This document shows positions 9,317 to 17,588 of a DNA stretch of 42,754 nt, piece after piece. Positions within the stretch are counted from its first letter, which is position 1. Every line of letters begins with the position of its first letter. Source of the stretch: Actinomycetes bacterium (GTDB taxonomy: Bacteria > Actinomycetota > Acidimicrobiia > Acidimicrobiales > Palsa-688). The DNA lies in contig JAJZIY010000024.1 of the NCBI GenBank assembly GCA_021828475.1, positions 1-42,754 on the forward strand, given 5' to 3'. Both the position numbers and the translations under genes were made by a program. Under the pieces are notes generated by a model. That model saw nothing but the letters and a program-made list of their open reading frames with translations, did not search any database and was not told the DNA's origin.

Positions 9317-10012
9317 GTGGGCACTCCGGTCACGGGAAGCAGGGCAGGCGCGGCCGTCCCATCGGAGGGCCGGGGCGCTCCGGCTCAGGGCGACCGGCCC
9401 CGGGGCAGGCGCACGGGCGAGGACAGGATCCTCAGCCTGCCCAACGTGGTGACAACGCTCAGGCTGGTCCTGATACCGGTGTTCGTATGGCTCCTGGTAC
9501 AACCTCACCACCGGGACTGGTGGCCGGCGTCGGTACTGCTGGCCGTGCTGGGCAGCACCGACTGGGTGGACGGGCAGCTGGCCCGGCGCCTCGACCAGGT
9601 GACCAACCTGGGCAAGGTGCTCGATCCCACCGCCGACCGGGCCCTGCTCGCCACCGCCGTGATCGGCATCCTGGCCGTCGGGGCCGTGCCCCTGCCCGTC
9701 GCCGTCGTAGCCATGTCCCGCGAGGGCCTCGTTGCCGTGGCCGCCGTGGTGCTGGCGCTGGCCGGAGCCAGGCGCATCGACGTGACCCTCGTGGGCAAGG
9801 CGGGGACGTTCGGCATGATGTGCGCCTTCCCCCTGTTCCTGGCCGGCCATTCCACGGTCGGGTGGCACCATGTGGCCCTTGTCCTGGCCTGGGTCGCAGC
9901 CATCGGCGGCCTGACCTTCGCCTGGATCTCCGTGGCTATGTACGTCCCCATCGCCAGGGCGGCTCTGGCCTCCGGGCGGGCCCGGCGCGCCGGGAGCCGG
10001 AGCGCAGGCTGA
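9317..10012 (+). CDS. pgsA: CDP-alcohol phosphatidyltransferase (PgsA-like)
   Basis: A 231-residue membrane enzyme of phospholipid synthesis that moves a phosphatidyl group from CDP-diacylglycerol to an alcohol, probably glycerol 3-phosphate. The family signature D-G-x2-A-R-x8-G-x3-D-x3-D is complete, from Asp85 to Asp107 (DGQLAR ... GKVLDPTAD). About 35 hydrophilic residues precede the typical LSLPNVVTTLRLVLIPVF segment. Several membrane helices follow, and the tail is Arg-rich. The GTG start is picked because a TANNNT hexamer sits 8 nt upstream. Other family members (inositol- or cardiolipin-forming) share the same motif, so the acceptor is inferred. Confidence 0.83.
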   Translation: MGTPVTGSRAGAAVPSEGRGAPAQGDRPRGRRTGEDRILSLPNVVTTLRLVLIPVFVWLLVQPHHRDWWPASVLLAVLGSTDWVDGQLARRLDQVTNLGKVLDPTADRALLATAVIGILAVGAVPLPVAVVAMSREGLVAVAAVVLALAGARRIDVTLVGKAGTFGMMCAFPLFLAGHSTVGWHHVALVLAWVAAIGGLTFAWISVAMYVPIARAALASGRARRAGSRSAG

Positions 10013-10013
10013 C

Positions 10014-10028
10014 CCGGGCAGTGCCCGG
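10014..10028. terminator. Hairpin after pgsA-like gene
   Basis: 6-bp perfect stem (CCGGGC / GCCCGG) with a 3-nt loop, immediately after the stop codon and between convergent genes. Confidence 0.4.
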
Positions 10029-10114
10029 CTGCCGGGTTCCGGCCTTTCGCAGGTAGAGGCCCGGTGGCCGCTGGGCCGGTCGGAACGGTACGCCCCGAGC
10101 CCGTAGCGGCAGGT

Positions 10115-10957
10115 TCAGTGGGCGCCGGCTGCCTGGGGCTGGTCGCCGCCCCAGAGCGCGTCCCTGGCCGCGGTCCACGCCGCCTCACCGGCGGCCACGA
10201 GCAGCCCGGTACGGCGGACGGCAGGGCGGTACGGGGTGCCGTCCAGGTGCAGTGCCTGGCACCCCGCCTCCCGGGCCAGCAGGGTGCCGGGGGCGTGGTC
10301 CCATGGCAGGGCCCGCCAGAAGCTGACGAAGTCCTGCTCCCCCTCGACGAGCGCCGGGTACTCAGCTCCGGCGCAGTAGCGGCCGGCCGTCACCTCGGCG
10401 AAGCGGCCGCGGTTGGCTTCGACGACCGCCAGGCGCTCGGGCGGCAGCACTCGCGTCAGGACGGCACCACGGAGGTCTGCCGGGTCAGCCGAGACCGGGG
10501 GCCGCCGGTGCAGCCTCACACCGTCCCTCCAGGCCCCGGCCCCGGCTTGGACGGCGTACATGTGCCCTACGGTTGGACGCCATATCCAGCCGGCAACGGG
10601 GGACCCGCCGTGCAGCAATGCGACCATGACGGCCCAGTCAGGGCGGGCGGCGGCGAAGTTGGCCGTACCGTCGACAGGGTCGACGACCCATGCCCACTCG
10701 CCTGCCAGAGCCTCCAGCAGGCTGGGGTCGCGCGAGCAACCCTCCTCGCCTACCACGGGTGCCGGGAAGTACGCCGGGAGCGACCCGGCCAGCATGCGCT
10801 CGGCCTCCTCGTCGGCCACTGTCACGGTCTCGCCCGGCGCCTTGTCCCAGGACTCGCCCGCTCCAAGACGGCCGAAGCGGGGCTCGACACAGGCTGCGCT
10901 CGCCTCGCGGACGATGTCGCCCACCCGCTGCATCAGGTCGTCGCCGGGACCGGGCAC
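10115..10957 (-). CDS. Inositol monophosphatase-family phosphatase
   Basis: A 280-residue Mg2+-dependent phosphatase of the IMPase/FIG superfamily. Metal-site motifs are visible: the conserved Glu pair around VVGEEG, WVVDPVDGTANFA (the DPxDGT metal box) and the C-terminal LPWDHAPGTLLAREAG (WDxAxG box). In actinobacteria such enzymes act on inositol 1-phosphate, histidinol phosphate or PAP; the sequence alone does not choose. GTG 10957 is preferred because CACTAT lies 7 nt upstream. An upstream in-frame GTG at 11005 would add 16 basic residues (AGLADRRRCAT) with no support. The gene is convergent with the phosphatidyltransferase. Confidence 0.88.
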   Translation of the reverse strand: MPGPGDDLMQRVGDIVREASAACVEPRFGRLGAGESWDKAPGETVTVADEEAERMLAGSLPAYFPAPVVGEEGCSRDPSLLEALAGEWAWVVDPVDGTANFAAARPDWAVMVALLHGGSPVAGWIWRPTVGHMYAVQAGAGAWRDGVRLHRRPPVSADPADLRGAVLTRVLPPERLAVVEANRGRFAEVTAGRYCAGAEYPALVEGEQDFVSFWRALPWDHAPGTLLAREAGCQALHLDGTPYRPAVRRTGLLVAAGEAAWTAARDALWGGDQPQAAGAH

Positions 10958-10964
10958 GCTGACG

Positions 10965-10970
10965 ATAGTG
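10965..10970 (-). promoter_or_regulatory. -10 box for the IMPase gene
   Basis: CACTAT on the minus strand, 7 nt before GTG 10957. It fits the leaderless spacing seen at other genes in the window. Confidence 0.35.
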
Positions 10971-11032
10971 GCACAGCGACGGCGGTCAGCCAGCCCGGCG
11001 ACCACGACAGTGCCCGCCCGCCGGCCCGGGCG

Positions 11033-11923
11033 TCAGCGCAGGGCGCCTATCACGCAACCGCCGATGCCGGCCACCAGCACCCCGGCCAAGGCCGTGCGGG
11101 CCTGGCGGGAGCCTGGCTTGGGCACGTGGAAGACCCATATGCCAACGCTGGCGTTGACGAGCAGGCTCAGCTGGGCGATGGTGAACCCGACGCCCGTGCC
11201 GACCCGCGCCACCAGGCCGAGCAGGGTCAGGTTTCCCACGCCGAAAAGGGCCCCGGCCGCCAGCTGGGACGCCATCACCCGGCGCCCGAGGCGCAGGGGC
11301 ACTCCTGATCGCAGGCCCAGTACCGACCCGGAGAGGAGGATCCCGAGGGCGAGAGGGAAGTTGGCGACGCTGGCGGGCACCGCCGCCCACTGCGCCGGGA
11401 CGAAGTAGCTCCCCCAGAGGACGCCGGCGGCGCACGCCCACCAGAGCCCGTTGCCCGTGCCCTGCCGGGCGGCAGGCTCCCCCGCGCCGGCCGAACCCTG
11501 GGAACGCACGATCATCAGCACGCCGGCCAGCACCACCACGAGAGCCGACGCCAGGACGGCGGCACGAACGGGGCCGAAGTGGTCGAGCTCGCCGAACAGG
11601 GCCGCGCCCCAGACGAATGCGACCACGATGTTGAGCGGTGTCCAGGTCCCGGCCGCCCTGGCCAGGCCGCTCGCCGCTGTGGCCCGGAAGGCGGAGTAGT
11701 TGCCTGCCGTCCACACCACTCCCCCGGCCAGGGGCAACCAGAAGCCCCGCCACCCGAGCTCGAGGTGGCCACCGCCGGCGAGCAGGGCCGCGCCGGCGAA
11801 GACGGCGTTGGCCAGCGTCGCGTAGAAGATCCGCACCCCCTGATGGACACCCGGGTGGAACTGCGCCATCGGGATCCACAGGCCCCACGAGACGACCGTC
11901 ACCAGCGCCAGGAAGGCGGTCAA
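11033..11923 (-). CDS. Drug/metabolite-superfamily transporter (EamA/GRP type)
   Basis: A roughly 296-residue integral membrane protein with ten hydrophobic segments in two similar halves. It begins LTAFLALVTVVSWGLWIPMAQF and ends with a helix ending GCVIGAL. The WG-containing first helix and the GYxAF/N-containing third helix resemble the GRP sugar-porter/EamA branch of the DMT superfamily. The substrate is unknown. TTG 11923 gives the normal family length. A GTG at 12040 (same frame) would add 39 Arg/Gly/Pro-rich residues with no membrane character. An aggtga/ggag ribosome site is weak for either start. The TAGGAT hexamer at 12027-12032 may be its promoter, leaving a leader of about 95 nt. 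Divergent from pyrE. Confidence 0.78.
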   Translation of the reverse strand: MTAFLALVTVVSWGLWIPMAQFHPGVHQGVRIFYATLANAVFAGAALLAGGGHLELGWRGFWLPLAGGVVWTAGNYSAFRATAASGLARAAGTWTPLNIVVAFVWGAALFGELDHFGPVRAAVLASALVVVLAGVLMIVRSQGSAGAGEPAARQGTGNGLWWACAAGVLWGSYFVPAQWAAVPASVANFPLALGILLSGSVLGLRSGVPLRLGRRVMASQLAAGALFGVGNLTLLGLVARVGTGVGFTIAQLSLLVNASVGIWVFHVPKPGSRQARTALAGVLVAGIGGCVIGALR

Positions 11924-12172
11924 CGCTCCGCCCCACCCCGGACGCGCCCGCGATGGGAGCAAGCCGGGAGGCAGGAGCCGAGGCCGAGAGGGCCAGCCCC
12001 GGCGGCCCTCGCTCTGCCCACCCGCAAATCCTAAGCTCACGCCCGCAGCAGCTCCTGGCACGGGCCGCCCCACGCGCCCGTGGCCGGGGCGGCCGCTACC
12101 TTGCACGCTGCGGCCCGGCTGCCGCCACGGGCTCAACCACCCGGCCCTCCCACGCAGCGCAGCCGCGACGGG

Positions 12173-12178
12173 CATTAT
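12173..12178 (+). promoter_or_regulatory. -10 box for leaderless pyrE
   Basis: CATTAT ends 6 nt before the chosen GTG start. No ribosome site is present. Confidence 0.45.
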
Positions 12179-12184
12179 GTGCGG

Positions 12185-12712
12185 GTGAACAAAGCTGAAC
12201 TGGCACGTGAGCTCTACCGGGCCTGTTACCTGGAGGGCGAGTTCGTCCTCCGCTCGGGGCAGACCGCCAACTTCTACTTCGACAAGTACCAGTTCGAGGC
12301 CGCGCCGGCCCTGCTGGCCGCGGTTGCCGAGCTGGCCCGGGAGATGGTGCCTCCCGAGACGGAGGTCCTGGCAGGCCTGGAGCTCGGGGGCGTGCCGGTT
12401 TCCACGGCCCTCTCGCTCGCCACCGGCCTGCCCCAGGTGCTGGTACGCAAGCAGGCAAAGACCTACGGGACAGCCAAGCTGGCCGAGGGCCCGGACGTGG
12501 CGGGCCGGCGGGCCCTCGTCGTGGAAGACGTCGTGACCACCGGCGGTCAGGTCGTCCTCTCCACCGAGGACCTTCGCGCCCGCGGCGCGATCGTTGACAC
12601 CGTCCTCTGTGTCATCGACCGGCGGCCCGACCCGGGCCAGGGCGAGGACAAGCTTGCTGCCGCCGGGCTGCGCCTGGTACCTGTGTTCACCCTCGCCGAC
12701 CTGCTGCCCTGA
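12185..12712 (+). CDS. pyrE: Orotate phosphoribosyltransferase
   Basis: A 175-residue enzyme that makes OMP from orotate and PRPP in pyrimidine synthesis. The PRPP-binding signature VVEDVVTTGG is at residues about 112-121, with Glu114-Asp115. The catalytic-loop region RKQAKTYGTAKLAEG and the N-terminal FVLRSGQTANFYFDKY are also typical. The length is the standard one for PyrE. Two in-frame GTG codons (12179 and 12185) are possible; 12185 is preferred because of the -10 hexamer spacing. The gene stands alone, divergent from a transporter, and is not next to other pyr genes here. Confidence 0.93.
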   Translation: MNKAELARELYRACYLEGEFVLRSGQTANFYFDKYQFEAAPALLAAVAELAREMVPPETEVLAGLELGGVPVSTALSLATGLPQVLVRKQAKTYGTAKLAEGPDVAGRRALVVEDVVTTGGQVVLSTEDLRARGAIVDTVLCVIDRRPDPGQGEDKLAAAGLRLVPVFTLADLLP

Positions 12713-12719
12713 GAGGAGT

Positions 12720-12741
12720 GCCTGCCGCACCCGGCGCAGGC
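12720..12741 (+). terminator. Hairpin after pyrE
   Basis: GCCTGC / GCAGGC stem extended by GCCG/CGGC with a small bulge, beginning 8 nt after the pyrE stop. No T-run. Confidence 0.35.
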
Positions 12742-12850
12742 GGTAGCCGGGGGCCGATGGGGAGGCTGCGGTCGGGGGGGTACCGCTCCTGACCCCCGGA
12801 GCCGGTCCGGGCAACGGGTGATGGCGCGTACCGCCCCGAACGGGGCATTC

Positions 12851-12879
12851 TTCGCACCGTCCCTGGCTGCCGGTAAGGT
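12851..12879 (+). promoter_or_regulatory. Promoter for the ABC solute-binding gene
   Basis: TTCGCA (12851-12856) and TAAGGT (12874-12879) are separated by exactly 17 nt. They lie 52 nt before the lipoprotein ATG, leaving room for a leader with the AGGAGG ribosome site. Confidence 0.5.
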
Positions 12880-12931
12880 TCGTGCTGCCGAACGTCACCG
12901 GGCCCGGCCCACCCCGCCTCAGGAGGACCAG

Positions 12932-13867
12932 ATGCGTCGCACCCCGACATTGCTTGCCGTCAGCGCACTCAGCCTGATCGTCGCTGCATGCGGCTCAGCC
13001 GCCAACCACCCGTCCGCCTCGGCGAACAGGACCGTGACAGCCCACGCCTCGGGCAGCTCACCGACCATTACCATAGGCTCCACCAACTTCCCCGAGCAGG
13101 CCATCGTCGCCAACCTCTACGCAGACGCGCTCAGGCAGGCGGGCTACAAGGTCAACCTGCGTACGGGCCTCGGCACCCGCAAGGCGGTCGAGCCGGCCCT
13201 GGCTGCCGGCGCCCTCGACCTTTACCCCGACTATGCCGGGAGCCTGTTGATCTTCCTCGAGCCGAAGGACACCGCCCAGGCGACCCGACTGAGCACGGAC
13301 CTGCCGGCGCTGCGCAAGGCGCTGGCCCCCCACCAGGCGACCGTACTGACCCCGGCGCCGGCCATCGACACCAACGTCTTCGCCGTCACCAAGGCAACCG
13401 CGGCCAAGTACCACCTCAGCACCTTGTCGAGCCTCGAGCCGGTCGCCCACGAGCTCGTGCTCGGCGGCCCACCGGAGTGCCCCACCTACGCCTACTGCCT
13501 TCCCGGCCTGGAGCGGGTCTACGGGCTGCACTTCAAGAGCTTCGTCGCCACCGACGAGGCCGGCCCCATCACCATCGCCGACCTCGAAAACGGCAAAGTC
13601 CAGGTGGCCGAGCTCTTCTCGAGCGACGGCAGCATCGTCCGCAACGGGTTCGTCCAGCTCACCGACAACAAGCACCTTCAGCCTGCCGACCATGTGATCC
13701 CCGTCATCCGTAACTCGGTCAAGACACCCAAGGTGGTCAAGGCTCTCGACCAGGTCTCCGCCAAGCTCACGACGGCTCAGCTCGAGCATCTCAACATCCA
13801 GGTCAACGTCGACCACCTGGACCCCTCGGTCGTGGCGGCCGCGTGGTTCAAGGCCCAGCGCCTCTGA
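12932..13867 (+). CDS. Osmoprotectant-type ABC solute-binding lipoprotein (OpuBC/ProX-like)
   Basis: A 311-residue lipid-anchored binding protein for a quaternary-amine-type compatible solute (glycine betaine, choline or similar). The signal peptide ends in a lipobox, VAAC, with Cys20. The mature protein has the OpuAC/OsmF fold markers: ITIGSTNFPEQAIVANLYADAL, GTRKAVEPALAAGALDLYPDYAGS, and the C-terminal SVKTPKVVKALDQVSAKLT. AGGAGG five nt before ATG 12932 fixes the start. The last 20 bases overlap, tail to tail, the end of the permease gene on the other strand. Its partner permeases and ATPase are the next three genes. The ligand is inferred from the family only. Confidence 0.9.
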   Translation: MRRTPTLLAVSALSLIVAACGSAANHPSASANRTVTAHASGSSPTITIGSTNFPEQAIVANLYADALRQAGYKVNLRTGLGTRKAVEPALAAGALDLYPDYAGSLLIFLEPKDTAQATRLSTDLPALRKALAPHQATVLTPAPAIDTNVFAVTKATAAKYHLSTLSSLEPVAHELVLGGPPECPTYAYCLPGLERVYGLHFKSFVATDEAGPITIADLENGKVQVAELFSSDGSIVRNGFVQLTDNKHLQPADHVIPVIRNSVKTPKVVKALDQVSAKLTTAQLEHLNIQVNVDHLDPSVVAAAWFKAQRL

Positions 13868-14573
13868 GCCCACCCCCTGGCACCCGCCGAGCCGGCCTGG
13901 CAACAGCCGCCGGCGTCAGCAACCTGCCGGCACCTGCCATGGCCAAGTCGACGAGCAGTGCCAGGGCCGCCACCAGCACGGCACCGCAGAAGGTCTCGAC
14001 ATCGTCCTGGTTGGCCAACCCGGAGATGATGTAATTGCCGAGGTCGGTGAAGTTGACGTAGGCCGCCAGAGTCGCCGTGGCCACCACCTCGACCGCCGCT
14101 GTACGCACCCCGGCCATGAGCAGGGGTGCCGCCAGCGGTAGCTCCACCCTGCGCAGCACCTGTCCGGGCTTCATGCCCATGGCCAGTGCGGCGCTGCGCA
14201 CGGCCGGGTCAACCTCGCGCACCCCGATGTAGGCGTTGGTGAGCACAGGCGGGACGGCAAGGGCGAACATGGCTATGGCGGCCGCCACGAAACCACCGTC
14301 CTGCAGGCGGACGATCGCCGGCTGGATGGCGAGCAGGGTGAGAAGTGCAAAGGACGGCACGGCCCGGGCGGCGTTGGCTGCGTTCACCACCACGAAGCTG
14401 CCCCTGCCACTATGGCCCATGAGCGCCCCGAGCGGGGCCCCGACCACCACCGCGGCTGTGATCGCCACGGCTGACAGCTCCACCTGCCCCACGAGTTGGT
14501 CGATGATGCCCCCGCTCCCCGTCCAGTTGGAACCAGTGGCGAAAAAGTGCGCCACCTGGTTGAGGAAACCCAT
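13848..14573 (-). CDS. Osmoprotectant-type ABC permease 2
   Basis: A 241-residue inner-membrane permease with about five or six helices. Its coupling-helix EAA loop (AALAMGMKPGQVLRRVELPLAAPLLMAGVR region) contacts the ATPase. ATG 14573 starts one base after the TGA of the upstream permease gene, so the pair is translationally coupled. Hydrophobic core segments such as VPSFALLTLLAIQPAI and the LGNYIISGL tail match OpuBB/OpuBD-type proteins. Its 3' end runs 20 bp into the 3' end of the binding-protein gene on the plus strand. A longer start within the upstream gene is possible but would overlap it. Confidence 0.88.
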   Translation of the reverse strand: MGFLNQVAHFFATGSNWTGSGGIIDQLVGQVELSAVAITAAVVVGAPLGALMGHSGRGSFVVVNAANAARAVPSFALLTLLAIQPAIVRLQDGGFVAAAIAMFALAVPPVLTNAYIGVREVDPAVRSAALAMGMKPGQVLRRVELPLAAPLLMAGVRTAAVEVVATATLAAYVNFTDLGNYIISGLANQDDVETFCGAVLVAALALLVDLAMAGAGRLLTPAAVARPARRVPGGGLRGAGP

Positions 14574-14574
14574 G

Positions 14575-15252
14575 TCAGGTGGCCACCCTGCGCTTGTGCG
14601 CCCACGGCACCATGACACGCTCGAGGCCGACGATGAGGGCGTCGGCGACGCCAGCTAGCAGGACTGAGAGCACCAGTGCCACGACGATCGGGGTGTTGAA
14701 GTCCTCGCTGAAGCCCTGCTCGATCAGCTGGCCGAGACCTCCCTGCCCGATGAACGCCGTGACGTTGACCAGACCAACCGTGGTGACGGTGGCCACACGG
14801 ATGCCAGCGAGCAGCGACGGCACGGCCAGGGGGAACTGGACCCGGACGAGCTGCTGGGCAGCGGTGTAGCCGAGCCCCCTGGCCGCGTCCCGGGCATCGG
14901 CGGGCACCGACGCCAACCCGGCGACGACGTTCCTGACCAGGATCAGCAGGGTGTAGCTGACGAGGGCCACCTCAGCAGTGGTCACCGAGAAGAAGCCGGT
15001 TATGGGGGCGGCCAACGAGAGGAGCGCTATGGAGGGGACCACGTAGAGCACCCCGGTCGCACCCACGACGGGCGGGCGCAGTGCAGGTACCCTCCAAGCC
15101 AGCACCCCCAGAGGCAGTGAGATGGCCAGGCCGATGCCCACGGCGAGGACCGTGAGCTCGATGTGCTGGTACAGGAAATGCAGGATCTCCCAGCGCTCGG
15201 AGGACACCCAGCTCCACTGCAGCAGAGGGCCGGCCGACGCGATGAGCCCCAT
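14575..15252 (-). CDS. Osmoprotectant-type ABC permease 1
   Basis: A 225-residue permease related to the following one. Markers are VVPSIALLSLAAPITGF, the EAA loop AARGLGYTAAQQLVRVQFPLAVPSLLAG, and GQGGLGQLIEQGF, which is typical of OpuBB-type proteins. The second ATG (15252) is preferred over 15264 because a TATGGT -10 hexamer overlaps the first ATG and lies 7 nt before the second, fitting a leaderless start. Divergent from the ATPase gene across a gap of about 120 bp. Together with permease 2 it would form the heterodimeric membrane channel. Confidence 0.88.
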   Translation of the reverse strand: MGLIASAGPLLQWSWVSSERWEILHFLYQHIELTVLAVGIGLAISLPLGVLAWRVPALRPPVVGATGVLYVVPSIALLSLAAPITGFFSVTTAEVALVSYTLLILVRNVVAGLASVPADARDAARGLGYTAAQQLVRVQFPLAVPSLLAGIRVATVTTVGLVNVTAFIGQGGLGQLIEQGFSEDFNTPIVVALVLSVLLAGVADALIVGLERVMVPWAHKRRVAT

Positions 15253-15259
15253 GAGGCTG

Positions 15260-15265
15260 ACCATA
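15260..15265 (-). promoter_or_regulatory. -10 box for the permease operon
   Basis: TATGGT on the minus strand, 7 nt before ATG 15252. Confidence 0.45.
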
Positions 15266-15375
15266 CCAACCGGCAGCGACGAGGCGGTTGGTGACGCCTG
15301 GAGCCGTTACGGAGCGGTGGTCCTGTCGGGGCCGTCCGGGCACGCAGACCGGTAGCGTGGGCCCCGGGAGGCAAT

Positions 15376-16530
15376 TTGATCCGCTTCGAGGGAGTCTCCA
15401 AGAAGTTTGCCAACGGCACCAACGCCGTCACCGACCTCGACCTCGAGGTGCGGGCTGGCGAGCTGTGCGTCCTGGTTGGGCCGTCGGGCGGGGGCAAGAC
15501 GACGGTCCTGCGCATGGTAAACCGGCTGGTCGAGCCGACCGGTGGCCGTGTCCTGGTCGACGGGCGAGACGTGGCCTCGCTCGACCGGGTCGAGCTGCGC
15601 CGGCGGACCGGCTACGTCATCCAACAGCCCGGCCTCTTCCCCCACCTGAGGGTGGCGGACAACGTGGCGGCGGTGCCCAGGCTGCTCGGCTGGGACAAGG
15701 CCAGGACCAAGAGGCGCGTGGCGGAACTGCTGGAGCTGGTCGGCCTTGACCCGGCCACGTACGCCGCCCGCTACCCACACGAGCTCTCCGGCGGCCAGGC
15801 GCAGCGGGTCGGAGTGGCCCGGGCGCTGGCCGGCGACCCGCCGGTCCTGCTCATGGACGAGCCGTTCGGAGCGGTGGACCCCATCGCCCGCGACCGCCTG
15901 CAGCAGGAGTTCCTCCGCCTGCAGGCGCAGCTTCACAAGACGATCATGCTCGTGACCCACGACGTGGACGAGGCCGTGACCATGGGTGACCGGATCGCCG
16001 TGCTCAGCCAGGGCGGCATCCTCCAGCAACACGGGGCCCCGGCCGACGTCCTGGGGGCCCCGGCCACGCCGTTCGTGGCCGACTTCATCGGGGCGGACCG
16101 GGGCCTGAGGCGCCTGGCCGTGACCCCGGTCGAGGCCGGTGACCTTTATCGGCCGCCGGTGGTCTCGCCCCGTACGAGCCTGGCGCAGGCCGAGGCGGCT
16201 GTGGTGGCGGAGGGGACCCACTGGGCGGTCGTGGTCGACGACGCCGGCCACCTGCTCGGTTGGGTCGAGCCTGTCGCCGCCCTCCAGCGCACCGGCCGCA
16301 CCGACGGGGCCAGCGCGGACGCAGGCACGACAGTGGGCAGGTTCATGCGCCCCTTGGAGGCCCGCGTCAGCGTCGGCGCCCCGCTCAAGGTTGCCTTCGC
16401 CGCGATGCTCCAGCACGACGCTGCCTGGGTGGCTGTGCTCGAAAACGACACCTACGTCGGGGTGCTCACGCCTGACGCCCTGCACGCCGCCCTGCGGCGC
16501 TCCGTGGGAGGCGCTCCGGTCCCCGCCTGA
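15376..16530 (+). CDS. Osmoprotectant-type ABC ATPase with CBS domain
   Basis: A 384-residue ATP-binding subunit for the neighbouring permeases. Walker A GPSGGGKTT is at about 36-44, the signature LSGGQ at about 137-141, and Walker B LLMDEP near 157-162 with the H-loop in LVTHDVDEA. The C-terminal ~120 residues form a CBS pair (GWVEPVAAL ... VAFAAMLQHDAAWVAVLEND), the module that senses ionic strength in OpuA-type importers. The TTG start is set by GGGAGG four bases upstream. The gene is divergent from the permeases, so subunit balance depends on two promoters. OpuCA/ProV is the closest naming, but I leave the symbol blank. Confidence 0.91.
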   Translation: MIRFEGVSKKFANGTNAVTDLDLEVRAGELCVLVGPSGGGKTTVLRMVNRLVEPTGGRVLVDGRDVASLDRVELRRRTGYVIQQPGLFPHLRVADNVAAVPRLLGWDKARTKRRVAELLELVGLDPATYAARYPHELSGGQAQRVGVARALAGDPPVLLMDEPFGAVDPIARDRLQQEFLRLQAQLHKTIMLVTHDVDEAVTMGDRIAVLSQGGILQQHGAPADVLGAPATPFVADFIGADRGLRRLAVTPVEAGDLYRPPVVSPRTSLAQAEAAVVAEGTHWAVVVDDAGHLLGWVEPVAALQRTGRTDGASADAGTTVGRFMRPLEARVSVGAPLKVAFAAMLQHDAAWVAVLENDTYVGVLTPDALHAALRRSVGGAPVPA

Positions 16531-16660
16531 ACCACGCAACCCGGGTTACTGTTCGACGGTATATGGCAGCGCAGGTGCCGGGCCCAGCCGGTGTGGTGCC
16601 CGGCAACGGGCCGGCGGGGGCGCAGCCGGCTCAGGCACAGGGACCGGCCCCCTTCGGACG

Positions 16661-17491
16661 ATGAGCTTTGACCAGGCCGCAGCGAGGCGGGCCGTGCTCG
16701 ACAGCCTGGACCAGACGGCGCGAGCTCTGGCCGGCAGCATCACCGAGCTGGCCGAGGGCTGGGTCACCCACACCCCCCGCCTGCCCCAGGTGTGGGCACT
16801 CAACCAGCTCAGACTGAAGGCCCCCGTCAGCGCCGCGATGGCGCTGAGGCTGGCCGAGGAGCACCAGGGCGACCTGCCCTACCGGCACCTGGTGATCGAG
16901 GACGAGGGCACGGTGGCGGAGCTCGCCGCCGCCGTCGCGCCCGCGACGGGTTGGCACTCCGAGCGCCTGGCCCTCATGGTCCTGGGCCCTGCCCAAGCGG
17001 GCACCACCCCCGGAGCGAAGGCGCCTCCCGGGACGCGCACCGCCGTGGCCGAGCTCACCCAGGCCGAGGCCGACGAGTTGAGCCGGCACTGGCTGGAGGA
17101 GGACTTCCCCGGCGCAGGCCCGGAGGTGCTCGCCGAGCTGCAGGAGTGCGGCCATCTCGAGGCCCGGATGTGGGCGGAACGCCGTCTGGGCGTGCGAGAG
17201 GCCGGCGGACGCGCCCTGGCCATGCTCAAGCTCCGCCGGCACGGCGCCATGGCCTGGGTGGAGGACGTCTACACGCTGCCGGCGCACCGCGGTCGGGGGT
17301 ACGCACGCCGCCTGCTCGACCGGGGTATCGAGCTGCTCACCGCTGGCCGGCCCGACATGATCTTCATCGTGGCCGACGACAACGACTGGCCGAAGGATCT
17401 CTACCGGGACGTGGGCTTCCGCCCGGTGGGGCCGTTCTGGCAGGTGCACCGGAGCCCTGGCCTTGGCCCTGGCATCGGCCCGGCTACGTGA
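16661..17491 (+). CDS. GNAT-family N-acetyltransferase
   Basis: A 276-residue protein with a C-terminal GNAT domain (about 125-265). The acetyl-CoA-binding motif A is clear: VEDVYTLPAHRGRGYARRLL, with the R/Q-x-x-G-x-G loop as HRGRGYA. The segment FIVADDNDWPKDLYRDVGF is the usual motif B. The N-terminal ~120 residues are helical and may be a degenerate second GNAT half. The substrate is unknown. ATG 16661 is taken because an open extension to 16139 overlaps the ATPase gene in another frame. No strong ribosome site is visible. It follows the ATPase on the same strand by 130 bp. Confidence 0.75.
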   Translation: MSFDQAAARRAVLDSLDQTARALAGSITELAEGWVTHTPRLPQVWALNQLRLKAPVSAAMALRLAEEHQGDLPYRHLVIEDEGTVAELAAAVAPATGWHSERLALMVLGPAQAGTTPGAKAPPGTRTAVAELTQAEADELSRHWLEEDFPGAGPEVLAELQECGHLEARMWAERRLGVREAGGRALAMLKLRRHGAMAWVEDVYTLPAHRGRGYARRLLDRGIELLTAGRPDMIFIVADDNDWPKDLYRDVGFRPVGPFWQVHRSPGLGPGIGPAT

Positions 17492-17588
17492 GCGCCCCCG
17501 CACGGGGAGCGGGCCCACCAGGGAGCGGAGGCGTTGGGCTGGCAGCGCCGCCGCGGCCGGTCCCCAGCCACAAGCCGGCGTGGGCCTC

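Noticed and set aside
11924-12898. Long N-terminal extension of the transporter at 11033, running antisense through pyrE
   Set aside because: It overlaps all of pyrE on the other strand, is low-complexity and lacks membrane segments; the transporter fold begins at about 11923.
16538-16547. Perfect 10-bp palindrome AACCCGGGTT after the ABC ATPase gene
   Set aside because: Short, without hairpin loop or flanking conservation; not enough to call a terminator or operator.
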